Shown: positions 15,765 through 24,284 of the stretch, piece by piece | How the letters are laid out: every line of letters begins with the position of its first letter | Position numbering within the stretch: position 1 is the stretch's first letter | Assembly (NCBI GenBank): GCA_002719315.1 | Contig: PBHD01000001.1 | Span: forward strand, 355,909 to 388,307 | Source: Flavobacteriaceae bacterium | GTDB taxonomy: Bacteria; Bacteroidota; Bacteroidia; Flavobacteriales; Flavobacteriaceae | Reading direction: 5' to 3' | DNA: 32,399 nucleotides | Program-made: the position numbers and the translations under genes | The notes under the pieces: model-generated | What the model saw: only the letters and a program-made list of their open reading frames with translations | What the model was told of the DNA's origin: nothing | Database searches by the model: none

Positions 15765-16232
15765 TTAATTTTTTATTATTCCAAATTTTTTTTTAAGAGT
15801 TTCAGTCCTGTAATTAAATATTTCTTTCAATTTAGGATAGACAATTATAGGATGAACTAATTGTCCTAATATTCCAAAAGGAATTTTATAATGAATTATA
15901 TCTTTCATTTCAACCCCTCCTTTAATTGGTCTCAAGTAATGCTTGTGATGCCAAAAATTATAGGGTCCAAATCTCTGTTCATCAACAAAAAACTTATTTT
16001 TTTCAACATGAGTTATTTCCGTGACCCATTTGATAGGTATTCCAAAAAGAGGCTTAACTATGTATTCAATAATCTGACCTGCATACATTTCTTTTTCACA
16101 ACCGGAAATAATGTTAAAACCCATATAATCAGGTGTTATTTCCTTTAAATTATTTGGATCAGATAAAAAATCCCACGCAACCTCAGGAGAGATTGGAAAA
16201 TTCTGCTTTGTTTCTAAACTATATAATTTCAT
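15765..16232 (-). CDS. SRPBCC (START/polyketide cyclase-like) protein, first gene of the photolyase operon
   Basis: 155 residues from the ATG at 16232. A longer start at 16247 is rejected because it lies inside the -7 promoter box (16245-16252). The product opens MKLYSLETKQNFPISPEVAW, then FLSDPNNLKEITP, the classic first half of the SRPBCC ligand-binding fold. Later RFGPYNFWHHKHYLRP and a C-terminal helix are visible, ending RTETLKKKFG. Members beside photolyases are often labelled cell-division inhibitor-like (SulA-type by old homology naming), but the ligand is unknown. With the SDR it forms a light-stress operon; transport or modification of a pigment or lipid is possible but unproven. 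Confidence 0.88.
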   Translation of the reverse strand: MKLYSLETKQNFPISPEVAWDFLSDPNNLKEITPDYMGFNIISGCEKEMYAGQIIEYIVKPLFGIPIKWVTEITHVEKNKFFVDEQRFGPYNFWHHKHYLRPIKGGVEMKDIIHYKIPFGILGQLVHPIIVYPKLKEIFNYRTETLKKKFGIIKN

Positions 16233-16244
16233 TTTAATAGTTTG

Positions 16245-16252
16245 CAAAAATA
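16245..16252 (-). promoter_or_regulatory. -7 promoter box (TATTTTTG) of the photolyase operon
   Basis: The reverse strand reads TATTTTTG, an exact TAnnTTTG match, 12 bases before the ATG at 16232. It fixes the start of the SRPBCC gene, since transcription must begin after it. No convincing -33 box is seen. Confidence 0.5.
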
Positions 16253-16320
16253 TAAAATTAGGACAATAAAATTTATGTTATTAATACCAAAAATGATTTG
16301 TAAATTGCAAAAAAAAAAAA

Positions 16321-17181
16321 ATGAGACTTTTAAATTTATTTTTCCTATTATCTTTTTTTGTTTCTTTTTCTCAAGTAAAAACACCTCAAGCTAGTCCAAA
16401 ATCGAAATTAATTCAAAATGTAGGTCTAATTGAGATTACCATAGAGTACTCTCGACCATCAATCAAGGGTAGAGATATTATGGGAGATCTTGTAGCTTAT
16501 GGAGAAATTTGGAGAACTGGAGCTAATAATATTTCAACTATTAAATTTAGTGATCAGGTGTCAATAAATAATAAACTTATTCCTAAAGGAAAATATTCGC
16601 TGCTTACTAAACCTAATAAAAAATCCTGGAATGTATATTTATTAGAATACAATGAAGACGAAAGAGTTTTAAATATCATTAAAAATTGGGATGATCAAAT
16701 AATTATTTCTGAATTAAATGTTCCTGTTATTTACAAAGACAAAAAAACTGAAACATTTACAATTGATATAAACAATATATCAAATAATGGAGCAGATATA
16801 AATTTAACTTGGGAAAACACTTTAATTCAAATCCCTGTTAATGTTCTTTCAAAACAAAAAGTATTGGCATCAATTAAAGAAACTATATACAATAAACCCA
16901 GTGCATATGATTTATATAATTCTGCTTCTTATTATCTGCAAGAAGGTGAAGATTTAAATTTAGCTAAAAAATGGATTAACAAAGCGATCGAAATAGATTC
17001 AACTAAATACTGGATGTTCAGATTACAGGCTGTTATTCATAATAAACTTAATTTAAATAAAGAAGCTATTATTGCTGCAAAAAAAGGATTAGAATTGGCA
17101 AAAAAAGCTGGAAACAATGATCATATAAGAATGAATTTAAAATCAATTCAAGATTGGGGGAAATTAGTCTCTTCAAATTAA
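16321..17181 (+). CDS. Secreted DUF2911 family protein with a C-terminal TPR-like region
   Basis: 286 residues. The signal peptide is LLNLFFLLSFFVSFSQ (about 3-18). DUF2911 follows, with ITIEYSRPSIKGRDIMGDL, YGEIWRTGANN and KGKYSLLTKP, all family landmarks. The C-terminal 90 residues are helical and look like two or three tetratricopeptide-type repeats (AYDLYNSASYYLQEG, AIEIDSTKYW). The function is unknown; the protein should be periplasmic or surface-attached. The ATG directly follows a run of A (16309-16321 is 13 A including the ATG), an A-rich leader typical of this phylum. It diverges from the photolyase operon. Confidence 0.85.
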   Translation: MRLLNLFFLLSFFVSFSQVKTPQASPKSKLIQNVGLIEITIEYSRPSIKGRDIMGDLVAYGEIWRTGANNISTIKFSDQVSINNKLIPKGKYSLLTKPNKKSWNVYLLEYNEDERVLNIIKNWDDQIIISELNVPVIYKDKKTETFTIDINNISNNGADINLTWENTLIQIPVNVLSKQKVLASIKETIYNKPSAYDLYNSASYYLQEGEDLNLAKKWINKAIEIDSTKYWMFRLQAVIHNKLNLNKEAIIAAKKGLELAKKAGNNDHIRMNLKSIQDWGKLVSSN

Positions 17182-17223
17182 TTTTTCAATTTTTAATTTG
17201 CATAAAATTAAATCTATAAATTA

Positions 17224-17973
17224 ATGCCTTTAGATTTAAACTTTTTAAGCTATTCATTTCTAATAGGTGCACTTTCCTCATTTTTATTAGGAATAGCTAA
17301 AGCCGGAGTAAAAGGAATTGCAGCACTAATAGTAGCTGGGCTTGCCCTTGCTTATGGTGCTAAAGAATCTACAGGCATACTAATGCCATTACTTATATGT
17401 GGAGATATTTTTGCTGTTTTATATTACAAAAGATACGTAAAATGGAAATATATTTTAATGTTAATCCCTTGGATGATTTTAGGTGTTTTATTTGGGGTCG
17501 TAACAGGAAATTATATATCTGAAAAGTTATTTCAATATGGAATGGCTCTTATAATTATACTTAGTGTATCCCTAATGTTTTACTGGGATATAAGAAAAAA
17601 AAATACAATTCCAAAAAATATCATTTTTGGACCATCTATGGGGCTTCTTGCAGGATTTACAACGATGATAGGTAATCTAGCTGGAGCTTTTTCAAATATA
17701 TATTTCCTTGCAATGAGACTTCCAAAAAATGAATTCATTGGAACCTCTGCTTGGCTTTTTTTTATAATTAATATCTTTAAAATACCTTTTCATGTTCTTT
17801 TCTGGAAAACTATTACAATTGAATCTTTAATTATTAGTTCTAGACTAATTCCTTTTGTAATTATTGGATTAATTATTGGTGTCTTTATTGTAAAGAAAAT
17901 CGAAAATAAAAACTACAGAAAACTAATTTTAATACTAACTGCTATTGGCGGAGTTGGAATACTTTTTAAGTAA
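17224..17973 (+). CDS. TauE/SafE family membrane permease (putative sulfite/anion exporter)
   Basis: 249 residues with about eight membrane helices. The N-terminal repeat ALSSFLLGIAKAGVKGIAAL and the mirrored GLLAGFTTMIGNLAGAF around residues 139-155 are the two halves of the TauE/SafE (DUF81) family. Members move sulfite, sulfoacetate or other small organic anions outwards; the substrate here cannot be told from sequence. A near-consensus -7 box, TTAATTTG, lies at 17193-17200, so it may have its own promoter despite being only 42 bases after the DUF2911 gene. It converges on cutC with 3 bases between stops. Confidence 0.85.
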   Translation: MPLDLNFLSYSFLIGALSSFLLGIAKAGVKGIAALIVAGLALAYGAKESTGILMPLLICGDIFAVLYYKRYVKWKYILMLIPWMILGVLFGVVTGNYISEKLFQYGMALIIILSVSLMFYWDIRKKNTIPKNIIFGPSMGLLAGFTTMIGNLAGAFSNIYFLAMRLPKNEFIGTSAWLFFIINIFKIPFHVLFWKTITIESLIISSRLIPFVIIGLIIGVFIVKKIENKNYRKLILILTAIGGVGILFK

Positions 17974-17976
17974 AAA

Positions 17977-18690
17977 TTACTTTTTAACTTTTAAGATAAT
18001 TTCTTCAATTTTATTTCTGTCAGAATGACCAATTACAGCATCAAAAGTTTTAATTTTTTCATTTAAAACATAATTTCTTAACAAAGGTTTCCATGCCGAA
18101 AAGTGTATAGCTTCAAATTTTTCATTCTTAAAAAGCAAACAATTTTTTATATTTATTCCTTCTCCAGGCATAATGGTAATTTGTCCAATACTTTCATTTT
18201 TTAATTCTTTAAGTAATTCAATACCTAGTTCAGCATTATTTTTTTGACCTGATGACAATATTCTGTTAAAACCTAATTTTATTAATTCATTCATAGCTTG
18301 AAAAGGTTCTTTAACAAGATCAAACGCTCTGTGAAACGTAATTTCCATTGGATAGGCTAAATCAACAAAATTTTGTAATGTTTTTAAATCTAAACTATAA
18401 TCATTATTTAAGCATCCTACCACTACTCCACTGCAACCTAATTCTTTAGCTACAATAATATCATTACTAATTATATTAATCTCATTTGAATCGTAAAAAA
18501 AATCACCCTCTCTAGGCCTTATTAAGCAGTGAATTGGAATTTTATCTAATTTAACGGCTTCTTCGATCAAACCTTTAGATGGAGTTATTCCTCCCAATTG
18601 AAATGCAGAACACAACTCTACTCTATCAGCTCCTGCAAAAATAGAATTCTTAACTGATAACAATGATGAGGCACAAATTTCAACCTTCAT
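17977..18690 (-). CDS. cutC: CutC family protein (TIM-barrel)
   Basis: 237 residues. The opening MKVEICASSLLSVKNSIFAG and then GADRVELCSAFQLGGITPS are signature CutC sequence. IHCLIRPREGDFFYD, MEITFHRAFD, GFNRILSSGQ and IMPGEGIN follow in the canonical order of a TIM-barrel. The family was named from an E. coli copper-tolerance locus, but the link of CutC itself to copper has been questioned and the reaction is unknown. It is a single gene, divergent from the GMC dehydrogenase with a 133-base AT-rich gap. It is typical in length and intact. Confidence 0.92.
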   Translation of the reverse strand: MKVEICASSLLSVKNSIFAGADRVELCSAFQLGGITPSKGLIEEAVKLDKIPIHCLIRPREGDFFYDSNEINIISNDIIVAKELGCSGVVVGCLNNDYSLDLKTLQNFVDLAYPMEITFHRAFDLVKEPFQAMNELIKLGFNRILSSGQKNNAELGIELLKELKNESIGQITIMPGEGINIKNCLLFKNEKFEAIHFSAWKPLLRNYVLNEKIKTFDAVIGHSDRNKIEEIILKVKK

Positions 18691-18778
18691 TTTATTGATT
18701 TTATTTTAGATTGATTATAAACTAAAACAATAATAAAATTTTTATTTTATAAAATGTAAATTATAATATTAAATGGTA

Positions 18779-18786
18779 TAATTTTG
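18779..18786 (+). promoter_or_regulatory. -7 promoter box (TAATTTTG) of the GMC-glp operon
   Basis: TAATTTTG is an exact TAnnTTTG match 37 bases before the ATG at 18824, implying a leader of about 30 bases. No clear -33 box is seen. It would drive all five genes from 18824 to 25021. Confidence 0.4.
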
Positions 18787-18823
18787 TTCTTTTCTTAATA
18801 AATTTTGAAAAATTATTAAATAA

Positions 18824-20545
18824 ATGGAGATAATAGAAAATAAGAAAAGTTATGACGTTGTAATTGTAGGATCAGGAGCAGGTGGTGGTATGGCAACTAA
18901 AATTTTGACTAATAATGGTCTAAATGTTGCTCTTATGGAAGCTGGCCCTTTTTTTGATCCTGCCAACCCTGAACAAAGACTTCATCTAAAATGGCCCTAT
19001 GAATCACCCAGAAGAGGAAGAGGTACTACTAGGGCATTTGGAGAATTCCATGCATCTTATGGTGATTGGAAACTTGACGGCGAACCATATAAAATGAAAA
19101 ATGATACGAAATTTTATTGGTGGAGAAGTAGGATGCTTGGTGGAAGAACAAATCATTGGGGTAGAATTTCTCTAAGATTTGGTCCTAATGATTTTAAAAG
19201 AAAAAGTATTGATGGTTTAGGAGATAACTGGCCTATTGGTTATGAAGATATAAAGCCTTATTATGATAAAGTAGATAAATTAATTGGTGTTACGGGATCT
19301 AAGGAGAATATTTATAACGAACCAGACGGATTTTTCTTACCTCCAGTTAAACCAAGGTTACATGAGCTCTATTATAAAAAAGGAGCTGAAAAAGCTGGAG
19401 TTAAAGTTATTCCTTCAAGACTTTCAATGTTAACAAAAAGAATAAATAATGAAAGAGGTGTGTGTTACTACTGTGGGCAATGTGGAAGATCATGTGGTAT
19501 TTATGCTGACTTTTCTGCCAGCTCATGCCTTGTTTTCCCTGCTCAAAGATCTTCTCAAGGAAGATTAGATCTTTATGTTAATAGTATGGTTAGAGAAGTT
19601 AAAGTAAATAAACAAGGGAAACCTACTGGGATTATTTATATAAATAAAGATGATAATAAAGAATATAGCATTACTGCAAAAGTAGTTGTTCTTGCTGCTT
19701 CTGCATGTGAAAGTGCACGTATATTATTAAATTCTAAAAGTACTCATCATCCAAATGGATTGGGAAATAGTAGCAATATGGTTGGAAAATATTTACATGA
19801 TTCAACTGGAGCAGATAGAATGGGTTTTATCCCTGATCTTATGAATAGAAAAACTTATAATGAAGATGGTTTAGGTGGTATGCATCTATATTCTCCTTGG
19901 TGGTTAGATAATAAAAAATTGGATTTTCCAAGAGGCTATCATATTGAAATTGGAGGGGGTTTAGGTGTTCCTATGTATGGATTTGGATTTAATTTTAATT
20001 CTTTAAACAAATATCTTGGTCTTGAGACCGGTGGATACGGAGAAAATATTAGAAAAGATATTAAAAAGTTTTATGGATCAACCATTTATTTAGCTGGAAG
20101 AGGTGAATCAATTGCCAGAATTGACAATTATTGTGAAATTGATCCAAATACTAAGGACAAGTATGGAATTCCTGTACTAAGATTTAATTATAAATGGTCT
20201 GATCATGAAAGAAAACAGGCCAAACATATGAATGAAACATTTGAAGAAATAATAAATAATATTGGTGGACACATGATGTGGTCTGCACCAGGAAAAGATC
20301 AAGACTATGGTTTGAAAACACCTGGAGAAATAATTCATGAAGTTGGAACAACAAGAATGGGAAACGATCCAAAAAAATCTGTAGTCAATAAATATGAACA
20401 ACTTCATGATGCTGATAATGTTTTTATTGTTGATGGTGGGCCATTCGTTTCTCAAGCAGATAAAAATCCTACATGGACAATTATGGCGCTATCATGGAGA
20501 ACCTCAGAATATATTATTGAAGAATTGAAAAAACAAAATATATAA
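18824..20545 (+). CDS. GMC family FAD-dependent dehydrogenase with a four-cysteine cluster
   Basis: 573 residues. FAD loop VVIVGSGAGGGMA at about 12-24; GGRTNHWGR near 106-114; C-terminal catalytic region VGTTRMG and then FIVDGGPFVSQADKNPTWTI. A cysteine group C214-x2-C217-x2-C220-x3-C224 (CYYCGQCGRSC) lies mid-protein; in bacterial GMC glucose and fructose dehydrogenases a comparable cluster binds a 3Fe-4S centre, so electron transfer out of FAD is likely. There is no signal peptide; in such complexes the small subunit carries the Tat signal and both cross together. The substrate is probably a sugar or polyol. The small subunit follows 12 bases later and glpK, glpD and glpF after it. Confidence 0.9.
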   Translation: MEIIENKKSYDVVIVGSGAGGGMATKILTNNGLNVALMEAGPFFDPANPEQRLHLKWPYESPRRGRGTTRAFGEFHASYGDWKLDGEPYKMKNDTKFYWWRSRMLGGRTNHWGRISLRFGPNDFKRKSIDGLGDNWPIGYEDIKPYYDKVDKLIGVTGSKENIYNEPDGFFLPPVKPRLHELYYKKGAEKAGVKVIPSRLSMLTKRINNERGVCYYCGQCGRSCGIYADFSASSCLVFPAQRSSQGRLDLYVNSMVREVKVNKQGKPTGIIYINKDDNKEYSITAKVVVLAASACESARILLNSKSTHHPNGLGNSSNMVGKYLHDSTGADRMGFIPDLMNRKTYNEDGLGGMHLYSPWWLDNKKLDFPRGYHIEIGGGLGVPMYGFGFNFNSLNKYLGLETGGYGENIRKDIKKFYGSTIYLAGRGESIARIDNYCEIDPNTKDKYGIPVLRFNYKWSDHERKQAKHMNETFEEIINNIGGHMMWSAPGKDQDYGLKTPGEIIHEVGTTRMGNDPKKSVVNKYEQLHDADNVFIVDGGPFVSQADKNPTWTIMALSWRTSEYIIEELKKQNI

Positions 20546-20557
20546 ATTATATAAATA

Positions 20558-21247
20558 ATGAAAAGAAGAGATAGTATTAAGACTCTAATAGTCACTTCAT
20601 TGGCAAGTAGTTTAGTTTTAGAAGGTTGTCTTCCTAAAGAAAAAGAAATCATTTATGAAAAAATCTGGAAATATCAATACGGTAGAACTCCCGAAGAAAA
20701 GAAAAGAGATTTAGAATTATTAAACAAAACTTTTTTTACTAATGATGAAATGATAAAGATCAAAAAACTTGCTAATTTAATTCTGCCTCCTAGTCCCATT
20801 GGGAACATTGAAAAAGCTGAAGTTCCAGAATTTATTGAATTTATAGTAAAAGATGTTCCATCATTTCAAAAAAAAATAAGAGATGGGCTAAATTGGATTG
20901 ATGATTATAGTAAAAAAAGTTTTAATAAATCTTTTATAGGGTCAACTATAAATGAACAAAAGCAAATCTTAAATTCAGTTGCTTATCCAAAAAATAACAA
21001 ATCAAAAGAGGAAGAATTTTTCTCAACTTTTAGAGATTTAGTTGTAACTGGCTACTTTACTTCTGAAGTGGGAATAAAAGATTTAGAGTATAAAGGAAAT
21101 CAACCTAATGTTTGGGATGGGGTCCCAAAAGAAATTTTAAAAGAACATGGACTGTCTTATGACAAATCATGGGAGTCTAAATTCATTGACCAATCAAAAA
21201 GAAATGATATTGCAGTATGGGACGATGAAGGAAATTTAATTTCATAA
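20558..21247 (+). CDS. Gluconate 2-dehydrogenase subunit 3-like Tat lipoprotein
   Basis: 229 residues. The N-terminus MKRRDSIKTLIVTSLASS carries twin arginines R3-R4 and a hydrophobic stretch, followed by a lipobox LEGC with C24, so it is a probable Tat-exported lipoprotein. LANLILPPSPIGNIEKAEVPEFIEFI (seen in parts around residues 70-95) and VVTGYFTSEVG near 170 are subunit-3 family landmarks. It is the helper subunit of the GMC enzyme, needed for export and stability in characterised relatives. It lies 12 bases after the GMC gene and 1 base before glpK. No cytochrome c subunit is encoded nearby, so the electron acceptor must be supplied elsewhere. Confidence 0.88.
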   Translation: MKRRDSIKTLIVTSLASSLVLEGCLPKEKEIIYEKIWKYQYGRTPEEKKRDLELLNKTFFTNDEMIKIKKLANLILPPSPIGNIEKAEVPEFIEFIVKDVPSFQKKIRDGLNWIDDYSKKSFNKSFIGSTINEQKQILNSVAYPKNNKSKEEEFFSTFRDLVVTGYFTSEVGIKDLEYKGNQPNVWDGVPKEILKEHGLSYDKSWESKFIDQSKRNDIAVWDDEGNLIS

Positions 21248-21248
21248 T

Positions 21249-22721
21249 ATGGAAAAATTCATACTAGCTCTCGATGCAGGTACTACAAGTTCAAGGTCTA
21301 TACTTTTTAATACTAAAGGTAAAATAACTGCTATTTCTCAGTATGAATTTACTCAATATTTTCCCTATAAAGGCTGGGTCGAACATGATCCAATTGAAAT
21401 ATGGAATACACAATTGAAATCAATTAAGGAAGTAATAAATAAGGCTAAAATTAAAATTGAACAAATACATTCAATTGGAATAACTAATCAAAGAGAGACC
21501 ACTGTAATTTGGGATAGGAAAACTGGAAAACCAGTTTATAATGCTATTGTTTGGCAAGATAGAAGAACCTCTGATTTTTGTTTAGAATTAGAAAAAAAAG
21601 GGACAAAAGAAATTTTTTATAAAAAAACTGGATTGGTTTTAGACTCTTATTTTTCTGGAACTAAAATAAAATGGATTTTAGATCAAAATGGAATAAAATC
21701 AAAAGCTAACAATGGTGAACTCGCATTTGGCACAATAGACAGTTGGTTAATTTGGAATCTAACAAAAGGGAAGTATCACATAACAGATATTACAAATGCA
21801 AGCAGAACATTAATTTATAATATCCATGATTTAAACTGGGATACAGAGCTTTTAAACATTCTTGAAATTCCAGAATCATTACTTCCTAAAGTTGTTTCAT
21901 GTTCTGAGTTAATAGGAAATACCGACTCTAGTCTATTAGGGAAATCAATTCCAATTTCTGGAATTGCTGGAGATCAACAGGCTTCATTATTTGGTCAAAT
22001 GTGCACTAACCCAGGAGACATAAAAAATACTTATGGAACTGGATGTTTCTGTATAATGAATACTGGAAGTAAACCCGTTTCATCTAAAAACAAAATGTTA
22101 ACTACAATTGGATATCAATTGAATAATAAGGTGACTTATGCTCTAGAGGGAAGTGTCTTTATCGCTGGAGCTTTAATTCAATGGATTAGAGATCAAATTA
22201 ATCTTGTTAATGAATCTCCAGAAATTGAAGATTTAGCCTTATCAGTTGATGATAACGGGGGAATAACATTTATTCCTGCCCTATCTGGTCTAGGAGCTCC
22301 TTATTGGAATCCAAATGCTACGGGAGCTATATTTGGGATTACAAGAGGTACAAAAAAAGGTCACATTGCCAGGGCTGCACTTGAAGCAATCGCTTTAAGA
22401 AGTAGAGATATTATATTAGAAATGCAAAAAGATGCAAATACAAACTTTAATTCTCTTAAAGTTGATGGAGGGGCAAGTAATAATAACTTGCTCATGCAAA
22501 TTCAATCTAATCTTTTAAACAAAAAAGTAATAAGGCCAAAAACTACTGAAACAACTGCCCTAGGAGCTGCTTTTTTTTCAGGACTGGCAACTGGTTTTTG
22601 GAAAGACATTGATTCTATAAAAAACATTTGGGAAGTTGATAAAGAATTTAACCCTTCAAATGATGTTAATAATGATTCAATTATCAATTTGTGGGAAAAA
22701 AGAATTACTAAAGTTTTATAG
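21249..22721 (+). CDS. glpK: Glycerol kinase
   Basis: 490 residues, normal length. FGGY-kinase features run in order: ATP/phosphate loop LALDAGTTSSRSILF, then GITNQRETTVIWDRKTG and NAIVWQDRRT (glycerol-binding Arg and Glu in the QRE segment), DSWLIWNLT, GIAGDQQASLFGQ with the catalytic aspartate, NTYGTGCF, GAPYWNP, and VDGGASNNNLLMQ. It phosphorylates glycerol to sn-glycerol 3-phosphate using ATP in the cytoplasm. It begins 1 base after the subunit-3 gene and ends 9 bases before glpD. The order kinase, dehydrogenase, facilitator makes the assignment secure over xylulokinase or other FGGY relatives. Confidence 0.96.
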   Translation: MEKFILALDAGTTSSRSILFNTKGKITAISQYEFTQYFPYKGWVEHDPIEIWNTQLKSIKEVINKAKIKIEQIHSIGITNQRETTVIWDRKTGKPVYNAIVWQDRRTSDFCLELEKKGTKEIFYKKTGLVLDSYFSGTKIKWILDQNGIKSKANNGELAFGTIDSWLIWNLTKGKYHITDITNASRTLIYNIHDLNWDTELLNILEIPESLLPKVVSCSELIGNTDSSLLGKSIPISGIAGDQQASLFGQMCTNPGDIKNTYGTGCFCIMNTGSKPVSSKNKMLTTIGYQLNNKVTYALEGSVFIAGALIQWIRDQINLVNESPEIEDLALSVDDNGGITFIPALSGLGAPYWNPNATGAIFGITRGTKKGHIARAALEAIALRSRDIILEMQKDANTNFNSLKVDGGASNNNLLMQIQSNLLNKKVIRPKTTETTALGAAFFSGLATGFWKDIDSIKNIWEVDKEFNPSNDVNNDSIINLWEKRITKVL

Positions 22722-22730
22722 CCTTTAAAT

Positions 22731-24284
22731 TTGAATCGAAACTTAAACATAAAAAAGCTTTCGAATAAGGAAACTCATTGGGATATAATCATAATTGGTG
22801 GAGGTGCCTCTGGATTAGGTGCAGCTGTTGATTCAGCAAGCAGAGGTTTTAAAACACTTTTGGTTGAAAAAAGTGACTTTTCTAAAGGTACATCTTCAAG
22901 AAGCACAAAACTGGTTCATGGTGGTGTAAGATATATGCAAAATGGAGACATCTCACTTGTAATCGAAGCATTAAAAGAAAGAGGAATTCTAAAAAAAAAT
23001 GCGCCTCATCTAGTAAAAAACATGAGTTTTGTTATTCCATCATATAATTGGTGGAGTAACCCCTTTTATGGTATCGGATTAAAAATATATGACATGATGG
23101 CTGGTAAACTAGGTTTAGGAAAGTCAACTATACTTAGTAAGGAAGAAACTATTAAATTAATTCCAAATGTTAAAAAAAAGGATTTAGTTGGGGGTGTTAT
23201 ATATCATGACGGTCAGTTTGATGATTCAAGAATGGCAATAAGTCTTGCTATTACAGCGGAAAAAAATGGAGCGACACTTTTAAATTATTTTAAAGTAAAA
23301 AATTTAACAAAAACAAATAATATTGTTGACGGGATAATTGTAAAAGATCAAATCACGAATAAAGTTTACGAGATAAAAGGTAAAGTTATAATAAATGCTA
23401 CAGGAGTCTTTTCTGATAAAATAATGAAAATGGATTATCCTCAAAAGAAAAAAATGATTAAACCAAGTCAAGGAGTGCACATTGTATTAGATCAAAAATT
23501 TTTAAATAGTCATCATGCAATCCTAATTCCTCATACTTCAGATGGTAGAGTTCTTTTTGCCGTACCATGGAACAATTATGCTATTTTAGGTACAACAGAT
23601 ACCCCACTAAATGAAATAAAAGATGAGCCTGTTCCGCTAAAAGAAGAAATTAAATTTATTTTAAAAAATGCTCAAACCTTTATGAAGAAAAAGCCAAATT
23701 TTAGTGATATTAAAAGTGTATTTGCTGGCTTAAGACCCCTTGCGGCCGAAAGTAATCAAAAGAACACCAAAGAAATTTCTAGACATCATAAAATTTCTGT
23801 GAGCGAGTCAGGGTTATTAAGTATTTTAGGTGGAAAATGGACTACATACAGAAAAATTGCAGAGGACGCAATCAATACATCCATATCCATTGGAGGATTT
23901 AATGAAAGAAAATGTATAACAGAAAATCTTCAAATTCATGGATATCAAGAAAATCCTAACTGGAAAGACCCTTTACATGTATATGGTAGTGATGCAAACT
24001 TGATAAAAGAATTAAAAATGGGTAAGGGCAACATTTCATTATCTGAAAAATTTTATATAACTCCTAATCAAATCATATGGAGTTTAAAAAATGAAATGGC
24101 TATTAAACTTGATGATATTTTAGCTAGAAGAACTAGATGCCTATTCTTAGATGCTAAAGAAACTGTTAAAATTGCTCCTAAAGTATTAAGAATAATGAAA
24201 GTTTTTTTAAAGAAAAATATTGAATGGGAAAAAAAAGAATTTTCTAACTTTATAGAAATATCTAAAAATTATATTTTAACATAA
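22731..24284 (+). CDS. glpD: Aerobic glycerol-3-phosphate dehydrogenase
   Basis: 517 residues from TTG at 22731; no ATG or GTG lies between it and the FAD loop at residues 20-30, so the TTG is taken as start. The FAD-binding region IIIGGGASGLGAAVDSASRG is followed by GTSSRSTKLVHGGVRYMQ, the defining motif of GlpD. AAESNQK and LLSILGGKWTTYRKIAEDA are further landmarks, and the helical C-terminal domain has DDILARRTRCLFLD. It oxidises glycerol-3-phosphate to dihydroxyacetone phosphate at the inner membrane, passing electrons to quinone. Its TAA overlaps the glpF start as TAATG (24282-24286), showing coupling. Confidence 0.96.
   Translation: MNRNLNIKKLSNKETHWDIIIIGGGASGLGAAVDSASRGFKTLLVEKSDFSKGTSSRSTKLVHGGVRYMQNGDISLVIEALKERGILKKNAPHLVKNMSFVIPSYNWWSNPFYGIGLKIYDMMAGKLGLGKSTILSKEETIKLIPNVKKKDLVGGVIYHDGQFDDSRMAISLAITAEKNGATLLNYFKVKNLTKTNNIVDGIIVKDQITNKVYEIKGKVIINATGVFSDKIMKMDYPQKKKMIKPSQGVHIVLDQKFLNSHHAILIPHTSDGRVLFAVPWNNYAILGTTDTPLNEIKDEPVPLKEEIKFILKNAQTFMKKKPNFSDIKSVFAGLRPLAAESNQKNTKEISRHHKISVSESGLLSILGGKWTTYRKIAEDAINTSISIGGFNERKCITENLQIHGYQENPNWKDPLHVYGSDANLIKELKMGKGNISLSEKFYITPNQIIWSLKNEMAIKLDDILARRTRCLFLDAKETVKIAPKVLRIMKVFLKKNIEWEKKEFSNFIEISKNYILT

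Noticed and set aside
16233-16247. Upstream ATG of the SRPBCC gene
   Set aside because: It lies in the -7 promoter box, so it would be upstream of the transcript start.
17968-17985. Hairpin AAGTAA/TTACTT at the TauE-CutC junction as a terminator
   Set aside because: The stem has only one G-C pair and a three-base loop; such hairpins are expected by chance at this base composition.
20177-20455. Reverse-strand open frames of 92 and 62 codons inside the GMC gene
   Set aside because: They lie fully antisense to the conserved C-terminal catalytic region of the GMC dehydrogenase and have no recognisable features.
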